A DNA stretch of 64,000 nt. Source: CAIRDP01 sp037134895. Its GTDB lineage: Bacteria > Bacteroidota > Bacteroidia > Bacteroidales > FEN-979. The notes under the pieces are model-generated. The model was not told where the DNA came from, did no database searches, and worked only from the letters and a program-made list of their open reading frames with translations. Both the position numbers and the translations under genes were made by a program. This document shows, one piece after another, positions 49,064 to 56,117 of the stretch (positions within the stretch are counted from its first letter, which is position 1; each line of letters starts with the position of its first letter). The stretch covers positions 1 to 64,000 of the forward strand of contig JBAXLI010000012.1 in assembly GCA_037134895.1 (NCBI GenBank), written 5' to 3'.

Positions 49064-50524
49064 TTATTTAACCGGGACGTTTTTAAGTGTTTCAAGCAGG
49101 TAATCCCAGAATTTTTTCACTGAATCGATCTCGGTTTTTTCATCCGGGGAGTGTGGTGACACGATCGTCGGGCCAACGCTGATCATATCCCAGTTGGGAT
49201 AGGGTTCTCCAAGGATGCCGCATTCAAGCCCGGCATGAATGGCCTTGATCAGGGGTTCTTTTCCGAACATCTTAATATACAGGTCTTTCATAATTTTCAG
49301 GATCTCTGAATCGGGATTGGGTTTCCAGCCGGGGTAATGTCCGTTAAATGTGATCTCGGCTCCGGCAAGGGTAAACACGGCATCAACCATATTCTGAAGG
49401 TCTAACTTGGCTGAGTCAACTGAGCTTCTGAGCAAGGTCTGACCTACGATCATATTGTTCTCTGTCTTAAGAACTCCAATGTTGATGGAGGTTTCAACCA
49501 GTCCGGGCATTTCATTACTCATCCTGATCACCCCATTCGGGCATGCATATAATGCATTGATCACATTTCCCTGGGTAACTTCATCAATCAGGGAGGCAGG
49601 TTTTTCGGCAGGGCTGAGAACGATTTTCATCGTGGGCTCGACTGCTGCAAGTTCTTTCCTGATAATTTTTTCGAGGTGAGCAACAATAGCGGTGAATGCA
49701 TCTTTGTGCTCGACAGGAATCACGATCCATGCACTGGCTTCCCTGGGTATTGCATTCCTTAAGCTTCCGCCTTCAATTGAAGCAAACCTCAGGCCAAAAT
49801 GCTTCCATCCTTCCCAGAGGATACGTGTGAGGACTTTTACCGAATTCCCCCTTTCGAGATGGATATCCACACCGCTATGTCCGCCTTTTAGTCCGGTCAC
49901 AACTAATTTAAAGGATTCCACTGCTGCAGGAACGTGAGCTGTTTTATAACGGAATGAGAAGTTCCCGTTTGTGCCGCCTGCACAGCCAATATACAATTCG
50001 CCTTCTTCTTCTGTATCAAGGTTAAGGAGGATGTCTCCTTTGAGAACCCCGGCCTTGATACCCATTGCGCCGGTCATACCGGTTTCCTCATCAGTTGTAA
50101 CAAATACCTCGACAGGACCATGTTTTATATCTTTTGATTCCAGGACTGCCATTGCTGCGGCAACTCCGAGCCCGTTGTCGGCTCCGAGGGTAGTACCCCT
50201 GGCTTTAACCCAGCCGTTGTCGATATATATTTTGAGCGGATCTTTTTCAAAATCATGAACGGTATCATTATTTTTCTGCGGTACCATATCCATATGTCCC
50301 TGGAGGACGACGCCTTTACGGTTTTCCATTCCGGGAGTTGCAGGCTTGCGGATGATCACGTTGCCTACTTCGTCCTGTATGGTTTCAAGACCGAGGCTTT
50401 TTCCGAAATTGAAAAGAAATTCCCGCACTTTATCTTCATGTTTTGAAGGGCGGGGGATTTGGGTAAGGCTGTAAAAATGTTTCCACACCAGGGTGGGTTC
50501 GAGATTGAGGATTTCGTTATTCAT
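49064..50524 (-). CDS. pepD: Aminoacyl-histidine dipeptidase (M20 family)
   Basis: 486 residues from the ATG at 50524, very close to E. coli PepD (485). A -7 box at 50555-50562 makes the longer start at 50557 impossible. It is a metal-dependent cytosolic dipeptidase. Metal-binding residues lie in VVLQGHMDMVPQ, TTLGADNGLGVAAAM, TTDEETGMTGAMG and in the late IKAIHAGLECGILGEPYPNWDMISVGPTIVSPHSPDE. The neighbouring peptide transporter on the same strand (51036-53111) suggests joint use of imported peptides. Confidence 0.94.
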   Translation of the reverse strand: MNNEILNLEPTLVWKHFYSLTQIPRPSKHEDKVREFLFNFGKSLGLETIQDEVGNVIIRKPATPGMENRKGVVLQGHMDMVPQKNNDTVHDFEKDPLKIYIDNGWVKARGTTLGADNGLGVAAAMAVLESKDIKHGPVEVFVTTDEETGMTGAMGIKAGVLKGDILLNLDTEEEGELYIGCAGGTNGNFSFRYKTAHVPAAVESFKLVVTGLKGGHSGVDIHLERGNSVKVLTRILWEGWKHFGLRFASIEGGSLRNAIPREASAWIVIPVEHKDAFTAIVAHLEKIIRKELAAVEPTMKIVLSPAEKPASLIDEVTQGNVINALYACPNGVIRMSNEMPGLVETSINIGVLKTENNMIVGQTLLRSSVDSAKLDLQNMVDAVFTLAGAEITFNGHYPGWKPNPDSEILKIMKDLYIKMFGKEPLIKAIHAGLECGILGEPYPNWDMISVGPTIVSPHSPDEKTEIDSVKKFWDYLLETLKNVPVK

Positions 50525-50554
50525 AGCTTGTTGGTTTAACATTATTTCAGGTGT

Positions 50555-50562
50555 CAAAATTA
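50555..50562 (-). promoter_or_regulatory. Candidate -7 box for pepD
   Basis: Minus-strand TAATTTTG overlapping the end of the PqqD-like gene (stop at 50560). It places the transcription start near 50549. Confidence 0.5.
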
Positions 50563-50970
50563 CAAATTATCAGGCACTTTTAAAGGGTTTTTCAATATTT
50601 CCCTGAATGTAATAAATCTTTGCTGGTATAGCAGTGAAAGGAACTTGCTTACCCGTTCCTCCGTTTCTTCGGAAGGACCCAGTTTTTCGGGAAATTGTGC
50701 TTTTAGTGTCATGCAGATTTCGCCAGCAGTGAGCTGTGAGTCTATCTTTTCCCAGACGGCTGATCCGAAGGTGTCGAGTTTGATACGGATGGCTTCACCT
50801 TTCCAGTTGGGCTGAAGAAGTTTCTTTGACCACCTGTTTTTGAACCTGGGCAGGAGAATGCTTATATTGTCTGCATCCCTTTTCTCCGATTTCATAAGCC
50901 TGACAGGATGAAGGTCGAGGGAATTGGCCTGCCTGAGTATCTTTCTGCGTTTGAAAAATGAAACTTCCAT
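50560..50970 (-). CDS. PqqD-like (RRE-fold) protein without a visible RiPP partner
   Basis: 136 residues. Residues about 58-125, with IRIKLDTFGSAVWEKIDSQLTAGEICMTLKAQFP and ERVSKFLSLLYQQRFITF, match the PqqD winged-helix fold that serves as a peptide-recognition element in RiPP pathways. About 55 basic residues precede it (RRKILRQANSL, LLPRFKNRWSKKLL), which are not part of PqqD. No radical-SAM enzyme or precursor peptide was seen within the window. It lies between the OPT transporter and pepD. Its start is 11 nt from a terminator-like hairpin. Function unknown; fold-level call only. Confidence 0.75.
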   Translation of the reverse strand: MEVSFFKRRKILRQANSLDLHPVRLMKSEKRDADNISILLPRFKNRWSKKLLQPNWKGEAIRIKLDTFGSAVWEKIDSQLTAGEICMTLKAQFPEKLGPSEETEERVSKFLSLLYQQRFITFREILKNPLKVPDNL

Positions 50971-50978
50971 ATGGTAAG

Positions 50979-51016
50979 ATAAAACGGGGCTGGCAACCTC
51001 TCAGGTGCCAGCCCCG
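50979..51016 (-). terminator. Terminator after the OPT gene
   Basis: A GC-rich stem (CGGGGCTGGCA on the left with TGCCAGCCCCG on the right, 50985-51016), extended by CCT/AGG across one bulge, followed on the minus strand by TTTTATCTT. It ends about 9 nt before the PqqD-like start codon. Confidence 0.82.
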
Positions 51017-51035
51017 CGATGACTTTTAATCCCGA

Positions 51036-53111
51036 TTACATTCCTGAAGCAGGAGGAGCCGGTTCATCGGGTTTTCCTGCATTCTTCAACGGTATCTGTA
51101 TGAGCACAAATGCAATGATCGCAATGATCACAAGGCTGATTAAGTAGCTTGGGTTCGAGAAGAATACGAACTTGTCGTACAGGAAGATCTCGAAGGCAGC
51201 GAATATTGCGATTACAAGTCCCATCAGGGCTTCCCCTGCGATCATTCCGGAAGCGAGTAAAACACCTGTATTTTCAACCCTGATCTTCTGTGCTTCATTG
51301 AGTTTGCGTTTGCCGGTAAAGTACTCGACACCGCCCTTGATCAATCCGCCTACAAATATTGCAAACGTAGTTTCAAGCGGAAGGTACATGCCCACGCTGA
51401 CAAGCATCGGGCTGCGGACCTGCATGAGAATAAAGGCGACTCCCATAAGCATGCCCGAGATGATCAGGGGCCATGCCATTGCACCTTCTACGATACCGCG
51501 TGAAAGGATTGCCATAAGGCCGGCCTGGGGAGCTGAAAGGTTACGGCTGCCGAAGCCTCCCTGGTAACCAAGGTTCTTTCCTGAAGCAATGTCGCCTTCA
51601 TTTAGGTAGGCAAGGACAACAAACATAACAGCGCCTGCAAGGATCACGCCGATAATATCACCGATCTGCATTCTCCAGGGAGTACCGCCCAGGATATGCC
51701 CGGCTTTGAGGTCTTGAAGCATCTCACCTGCAACAGCGGCGGATACGCAAACGATGGCTGCAACACCGAGTACGGTTGCCACCCCTGCATTCCCCTGAAC
51801 GCCCAATCCGACAAGGATAAGAGCGGTAACGACAAGAGCAGTAAGGGTTAGTCCGCTGATAGGATTATTGCTCGATCCCATGATACCGACGAGGTAACCT
51901 GAAACCGCGGCAAAGAAGAAGGCCAGGATGATCATGACGGTCGAAGCAACGACAGCGATCAGGATATTGGTTTCAAAAATAAAGTAAGTGATGCAGAAAG
52001 TCAGAACAGCTACTGCAAGGATCCCGACGATGATAGCTCCGAAGCTGAGGTCTTTTTCGGTGCGGGGAGCTGCCTGTCCCATACCCTGGGCGGCTTTCTT
52101 AACGTCGGTGATAGAACGGCCAACCCCTGTGATCAGGCTCTTTCTCATCTTGTAGAGGGTGAAGGCTGCGCTTACAAGCATTCCGCCGATGGCAATAGGC
52201 CTTACAATAAATTTCCAGATCTGAAGCATCTGGTATGCGGGATCATTTACCTTGGTCATAGCCTGTTCGAGGGTGAGGGTTGCATCTTTTCCCATCAGGA
52301 AAGCTGCCCAGGCCTGGAAATCCATTCCGGGTAATATGAAATACATGATCATCGGAACCATAAGTCCCCATGCAAGTAAGCCTCCGCTGAAATTGAGTGC
52401 GCCGAGCTTGGGGCCGATGATATAACCAACACCCATATAAGCAGGGCTTACGCCGGGTGAACTGAGCATCATACCACCCTTTCCAGTAAATACAGTGCCC
52501 GAGATAGTCTGCTTGCCCCAGAAAACGAATTTTTCCCAGAGGTAAAGGAAGAATTTTAATTCACCCAGTATTTTTACAACTGCACCAAGTCCCATAGCCC
52601 AGAAGAGGAACTTGGAACCGCCTGATCCGCCCTGTCCGGCTTTATGAATTTCAGCTGCTGCAACAGATTCAGGGAAGGGCAGCTCGGCATCCTCGACCAT
52701 AACACGGCGAAGAAGGGCTACGAACATGATACCCAGGATACCGCCTGCGATAAGGATCAGTGAAGATGTGATATAATGGCCCATGGTGAAGAATTCGGGC
52801 CAGATACCTGATACGAAGAAAGCGGGCAGTGTGAAAATCGCTCCTGCTGCGACGGATTCACCAATGGAACCGACAGTACGTGTGAAATTCTCTTCAAGGA
52901 TTGTACCCCGCATCAGGCGGAGGATTGCCATTCCGAGAACGGCGGCAGGGTAGGTTGCCGCGATGGTCATTCCTGCCTTTAGTCCGAGGTAGGCGTTCGC
53001 AGCTCCAAGGATAACGGCAAAGAACAAGCCGACTATCAGAGCCCTTACTGTAAATTCCTTCATATTCGTTTCGGCGGAGACGAAGGGTATAAATTTTTTA
53101 GCTTCAGCCAT
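51036..53111 (-). CDS. OPT-family oligopeptide transporter
   Basis: 691 residues with about 15 hydrophobic segments. FTVRALIVGLFFAVILGAANAYLGLKAGMTIAATYPAAVLGMAILR is the N-terminal start of bacterial OPT proteins, and FPESVAAAEIHKAGQGGSGG lies in the first cytoplasmic loop. The family imports oligopeptides or metal-chelate complexes with proton symport. The nearby pepD supports a peptide role. It ends KNAGKPDEPAPPASGM and is followed by a terminator. Confidence 0.93.
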   Translation of the reverse strand: MAEAKKFIPFVSAETNMKEFTVRALIVGLFFAVILGAANAYLGLKAGMTIAATYPAAVLGMAILRLMRGTILEENFTRTVGSIGESVAAGAIFTLPAFFVSGIWPEFFTMGHYITSSLILIAGGILGIMFVALLRRVMVEDAELPFPESVAAAEIHKAGQGGSGGSKFLFWAMGLGAVVKILGELKFFLYLWEKFVFWGKQTISGTVFTGKGGMMLSSPGVSPAYMGVGYIIGPKLGALNFSGGLLAWGLMVPMIMYFILPGMDFQAWAAFLMGKDATLTLEQAMTKVNDPAYQMLQIWKFIVRPIAIGGMLVSAAFTLYKMRKSLITGVGRSITDVKKAAQGMGQAAPRTEKDLSFGAIIVGILAVAVLTFCITYFIFETNILIAVVASTVMIILAFFFAAVSGYLVGIMGSSNNPISGLTLTALVVTALILVGLGVQGNAGVATVLGVAAIVCVSAAVAGEMLQDLKAGHILGGTPWRMQIGDIIGVILAGAVMFVVLAYLNEGDIASGKNLGYQGGFGSRNLSAPQAGLMAILSRGIVEGAMAWPLIISGMLMGVAFILMQVRSPMLVSVGMYLPLETTFAIFVGGLIKGGVEYFTGKRKLNEAQKIRVENTGVLLASGMIAGEALMGLVIAIFAAFEIFLYDKFVFFSNPSYLISLVIIAIIAFVLIQIPLKNAGKPDEPAPPASGM

Positions 53112-53180
53112 AATCGTGATGTTTTAATTTTTTGCTAAATAACGAAAAATCTCCGAACCTAACAAGATTTAAGGAATGCA

Positions 53181-53287
53181 AGTTATGAGTGACGAATGAC
53201 GATTGACGAATGACGAGTTAAGAGCAGCAGGAGTTGGCTGATAAGTTTTTCTCAATCATTCGTCATTCGTAACTCGTAAATCGTAAC
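53181..53287. repeat. Inverted pair of heptamer arrays after rsmG
   Basis: Left (53181-53222): AGTTATG, AGTGACG, AATGACG, ATTGACG, AATGACG, AGTTAAG. Right (53256-53287) in opposite sense: TCATTCG x2, TAACTCG, TAAATCG, TAAC. A 33-nt spacer lies between. The arms are partly complementary. The right arm abuts the rsmG stop codon. Confidence 0.85.
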
Positions 53288-53904
53288 TACCAGAGGTGTA
53301 GCAGCTTCTTGGTCTGGAAATATTCTTCTGTGAAATATTCAGAGAGGGGATATATCGTCCATTTCGCCTGCAGGGGCGTAAGTTCCTCCTCGAAATCTCC
53401 GCCTTTCAGATAAAGAAATCCGTTTTGCAGACTGTTGTTTCCCTTATGTCTGATGAGTTTTTTCAGTTTGGAAGAAAAGTCGGGAATATTCGTGACAGCT
53501 CGTCCAAGGATGAAATCATAAGGCTGTTTCAGGTCTTCATACCTGCAATTCGTGGCGCGGGCATTCTTTAGGTCCAGCTCTTTGATAATGGAATCAGCAA
53601 CATGGATCTTCTTTCCAATTGAATCAACAAGGACGAACTCCGATTCGGGATTCAGGATGGCCATTGGAATTCCCGGTATCCCACCCCCGGTTCCGGCATC
53701 CAGGATCCAGGATCCGGGAGTAAAATGGATGATTTTTTCAATCGCCATTGAATGCAGGATATGCCTTTCTTCAAGATGTTCAATGTCCTTTCGGCTGATG
53801 ACATTGATACGGCTGTTCCATTCGGGATACAACTCAAGCAGCCTGCTGCACTGTGCGGTTTGTTTTTCGCTCAGGGAAGGAAAATATTTTCTGATCAGAT
53901 CCAT
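53287..53904 (-). CDS. rsmG: 16S rRNA (guanine527-N7)-methyltransferase
   Basis: 205 residues. A SAM-dependent enzyme of the small subunit. It has the SAM-binding motif SWILDAGTGGGIPGIPMAILNP, the segment FVLVDSIGKKIHVADSIIKELDL, and FILGRAVTN, where the family has a conserved RA. The start codon directly follows the T-tract of a hairpin at 53905-53936, so its expression may depend on readthrough from the THX gene. Confidence 0.95.
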   Translation of the reverse strand: MDLIRKYFPSLSEKQTAQCSRLLELYPEWNSRINVISRKDIEHLEERHILHSMAIEKIIHFTPGSWILDAGTGGGIPGIPMAILNPESEFVLVDSIGKKIHVADSIIKELDLKNARATNCRYEDLKQPYDFILGRAVTNIPDFSSKLKKLIRHKGNNSLQNGFLYLKGGDFEEELTPLQAKWTIYPLSEYFTEEYFQTKKLLHLW

Positions 53905-53936
53905 AAAAAAGTCCGGGTGGAATGAAGCACCCGGAC
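53905..53936 (-). terminator. Terminator-like hairpin between THX and rsmG
   Basis: A 9-bp GC-rich stem (53911-53919 with 53928-53936, GTCCGGGTG) and an 8-nt loop, followed on the minus strand by TTTTTT and then immediately by the rsmG ATG. Confidence 0.82.
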
Positions 53937-53985
53937 GAGTTCATTGAACATTATGAAGTATAAACGGTTTGTTGGAGATCCCTGA

Positions 53986-54315
53986 TCATTCAGCCGGTGC
54001 CGGGGCCGATGCTTCAGCAGGAGCTTCACCTTCTTTAGGTTCTGCTTTTTTCTTTGGCTTCGCAACTTTTGGTTTTGCTTCAGTTGCTTCGGTCGGCTCA
54101 GCAACTTTCTTCGGGGCAGCTTTCTTAGCCTTCTTTTCTTCAGCGGCGGCTTCAGCAGCAGCAACCTTAACGGCTTCTTCAGCTTTGGCTTTTACTTTGG
54201 CAACTTTGCCTGCAGAGGGAGGAGTAGGTCCTTTTTTCTTCCTGCGGGGCCGGCTTACACCGAACGATCCGATTATGATCTTTCCTCTTTTTGATTTTTT
54301 GTCACCTTTTCCCAT
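53986..54315 (-). CDS. 30S ribosomal protein THX with long Ala/Lys/Pro-rich tail
   Basis: 109 residues. The N-terminal MGKGDKKSKRGKIIIGSFGVSRPRRKKKG matches the THX family, very small basic proteins bound to 16S rRNA. The rest is a low-complexity tail of AAEEKKAKKAAPKK and PKPAEAP-type repeats with no known role. Bacteroidota THX proteins are normally around 40-60 residues, so this tail is a lineage extension. It is followed by a hairpin and rsmG. A heptamer array (54343-54440) precedes it. Confidence 0.9.
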   Translation of the reverse strand: MGKGDKKSKRGKIIIGSFGVSRPRRKKKGPTPPSAGKVAKVKAKAEEAVKVAAAEAAAEEKKAKKAAPKKVAEPTEATEAKPKVAKPKKKAEPKEGEAPAEASAPAPAE

Positions 54316-54342
54316 ATGTATATTTATTAAAATTACAATTTT

Positions 54343-54440
54343 ATTTACGAATTACGAAGCCCGAAGGCCGATTTACGATTTACGAATTACGATTTACGAG
54401 TTACGATTTACCAATCACCAATCACCAATCACCAATCACC
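54343..54440 (+). repeat. 14-unit heptamer array with changing units
   Basis: Fourteen phase-locked 7-bp units: ATTTACG, AATTACG, AAGCCCG, AAGGCCG, ATTTACG x2, AATTACG, ATTTACG, AGTTACG, ATTTACC, AATCACC x4. It lies between THX and trmH. It is followed by AACCAAA, which continues the spacing. It shares units with the arrays at 44.7 and 53.2 kb. Confidence 0.95.
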
Positions 54441-54483
54441 AACCAAAAAGGCAAAGTTAAAAAAATGATTCTTTAATTCAGTC

Positions 54484-55188
54484 TTATTCCTTATATTTCT
54501 TTAGAAAATCACGTATGACCACATCTGATTTCCTGATAGTACCTGCCGCCCAGCGCAGTAGGATCAGTGTTTTTTCATCCTCAGGGATGGACCATGTGAT
54601 TGTCGAATTCCTGAGCCTGTTTGTCAGGCTGTGAAGTAAAACTGCAGCTGAGACGCTGATGTTGAGACTTTCGGTAAACCCGAACATGGGGATTTTGATA
54701 TACTGGTCGGCAAGCTCAACGGCCTCCTGAGTAAGGCCCTGCATCTCTGTGCCGAAGATCAGGGCAAAGGGGGTGTCAAGTGGTAAGGTGTCAGGTGTGA
54801 AATCAAATTTATGAGGAGTGGTGGCAACAATACGATAGCCTTTTTGCTTAAGGGCGGATATGCAGGAGGCTGTGTTTGACTGGCTGCGGTTATATTTATA
54901 TAAGGTAAGCCATTTGGCTGAACCCAGGGCCACGTCGGGGTTCACTTCATACTTGTTTTTGTTCTCGATGATATGCACATCCTGGATTCCGAAACAATCG
55001 CAACTTCGGAGCACCGCGCTGGCGTTATGGGGCTGGTAGATGTCTTCTAAGACGATCGTAAGATGACGGGTGCGCTGGGCAATTAATTCGTAAAATCTCG
55101 TTTTTCGTTCTTCTGTTATGAATGAAAGAAGGTGTTCGAGCAATGCGGATTTTCGTGAGCTGTCAAGATTTTCAATATCGTTGATCAT
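54484..55188 (-). CDS. TrmH-family RNA 2'-O-methyltransferase
   Basis: 234 residues. A SPOUT-knot methyltransferase. Typical segments are VLEDIYQPHNASAVLRSCDCFGI (N-terminal SPOUT motif), FALIFGTEMQGLTQEAVELAD (motif 2), and IPMFGFTESLNISVSAAVLLHSL (motif 3 with the Ser/Asn cofactor loop). It resembles tRNA Gm18 methyltransferase TrmH in length and motif, but target RNA cannot be settled by eye. A -7-like TACCTTTG lies at 55215-55222. Confidence 0.9.
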   Translation of the reverse strand: MINDIENLDSSRKSALLEHLLSFITEERKTRFYELIAQRTRHLTIVLEDIYQPHNASAVLRSCDCFGIQDVHIIENKNKYEVNPDVALGSAKWLTLYKYNRSQSNTASCISALKQKGYRIVATTPHKFDFTPDTLPLDTPFALIFGTEMQGLTQEAVELADQYIKIPMFGFTESLNISVSAAVLLHSLTNRLRNSTITWSIPEDEKTLILLRWAAGTIRKSDVVIRDFLKKYKE

Positions 55189-55214
55189 TTCAAAACAGGG
55201 CTAAATTCTTCATT

Positions 55215-55222
55215 CAAAGGTA
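55215..55222 (-). promoter_or_regulatory. Candidate -7 box for the TrmH-family gene
   Basis: Minus-strand TACCTTTG, about 27 nt before the start at 55188, back to back with the plus-strand TAACTTTG at 55262. Confidence 0.5.
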
Positions 55223-55261
55223 AAAAAATGAATCAGTAGTACAGAGGAAAGGGAAAAATTG

Positions 55262-55269
55262 TAACTTTG
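55262..55269 (+). promoter_or_regulatory. Candidate -7 box for the TPR gene
   Basis: TAACTTTG, 22 nt before the ATG at 55292; no TTG at the 19-nt spacing. Confidence 0.5.
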
Positions 55270-55291
55270 CACTCTTAAATTTTGGAAAAAG

Positions 55292-55999
55292 ATGGCACAA
55301 AAGCTTGATAAGCAGGCAGACAAAACCGAAGAACGCATTGTTGCAGTAGAAGAAGCATTCGGGAAAACCGAACAGTTCATTGAGAAGAACCAGAAAGTGA
55401 TCCTTATTGTGATCGGTGTTATTATTGTAGCAACCCTTGGTTTCTTTGGATTTAAGAGGTTTTACATTGCACCCAGGGAAAAAGAAGCAGAGAGCCAGAT
55501 GTTCATGGCCCAGAAGTACTTCGAGCAGGATTCTTTGAAAAAGGCCCTGAACGGTGACGGACAGTACCTTGGTTTCCTTGCAATTATTGATGAATACGGG
55601 ATGACCAAGGCGTCAAACCTTTCACATTATTATGCAGGTATGTGCTATTTGAAGCTCGGACAGTTTGACAATGCAATAAGCCAGCTCAAGTCATTCAGCG
55701 CCGGTGACCAGGTCGTAGGGCCACTTGCCAAAGGTGCCCTTGGTGATGCTTATGTTGAAACCAACGATATCAAAAAAGGAATCGCATATTATACCGAAGC
55801 AGCTGAAACCGGGAAGAACGAATTTGTTTCCCCGTATTTTTATATGAAAGCTGCAATGGGCTATACAGAGCTGACCGATTATCAGGGCGCCCTTAAAATG
55901 TACAGGAAAATAAAGGAAGAATATCCCCGTTCCAATGAAGGCAGGGATATTGACAGGTATATTGCTTTTGCCGAAGGAAAACTTAAGGAAAAGAAATAG
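55292..55999 (+). CDS. Membrane-anchored TPR protein
   Basis: 235 residues. One membrane segment at about 35-52 (VILIVIGVIIVATLGFFGF) follows a cytoplasmic basic-acidic N-terminus, leaving the C-terminal TPR-like helices outside (LSHYYAGMCYLKLGQFDNAISQLK and FYMKAAMGYTELTDYQGALKMYRKI). The layout is like YfgM. Likely a periplasmic scaffold. It ends at a terminator (56027-56053) and precedes fmt. Confidence 0.83.
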   Translation: MAQKLDKQADKTEERIVAVEEAFGKTEQFIEKNQKVILIVIGVIIVATLGFFGFKRFYIAPREKEAESQMFMAQKYFEQDSLKKALNGDGQYLGFLAIIDEYGMTKASNLSHYYAGMCYLKLGQFDNAISQLKSFSAGDQVVGPLAKGALGDAYVETNDIKKGIAYYTEAAETGKNEFVSPYFYMKAAMGYTELTDYQGALKMYRKIKEEYPRSNEGRDIDRYIAFAEGKLKEKK

Positions 56000-56026
56000 C
56001 GATTCTTTCATTTTTTATCGAACTTT

Positions 56027-56053
56027 GCCCGGAATTTCCCGGGCATTTTTTTT
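56027..56053 (+). terminator. Terminator between the TPR gene and fmt
   Basis: A short GCCCGG/CCGGGC stem (56027-56032 with 56039-56044) and an A plus eight T residues. It lies 27 nt before the fmt ATG, leaving no obvious promoter space for fmt. Confidence 0.72.
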
Positions 56054-56075
56054 ATCCGGTAACCCAGTAACCCAA

Positions 56076-56117
56076 AATCATGCATCCTGCATCTCACATC
56101 CTGCATCCCGCATCCCG
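56076..56117 (+). repeat. Heptamer array forming the start of fmt
   Basis: Six phase-locked units: AATCATG, CATCCTG, CATCTCA, CATCCTG, CATCCCG, CATCCCG, then CATCATC continues into normal coding. The fmt ATG lies in the first unit. Encoded residues show a 7-residue period (HPASHIL, HPASRII). Confidence 0.9.

Noticed and set aside
48861..49123. Plus-strand Cys-rich short reading frames
   Set aside because: They lie opposite rpmH, which matches L34 residue by residue.
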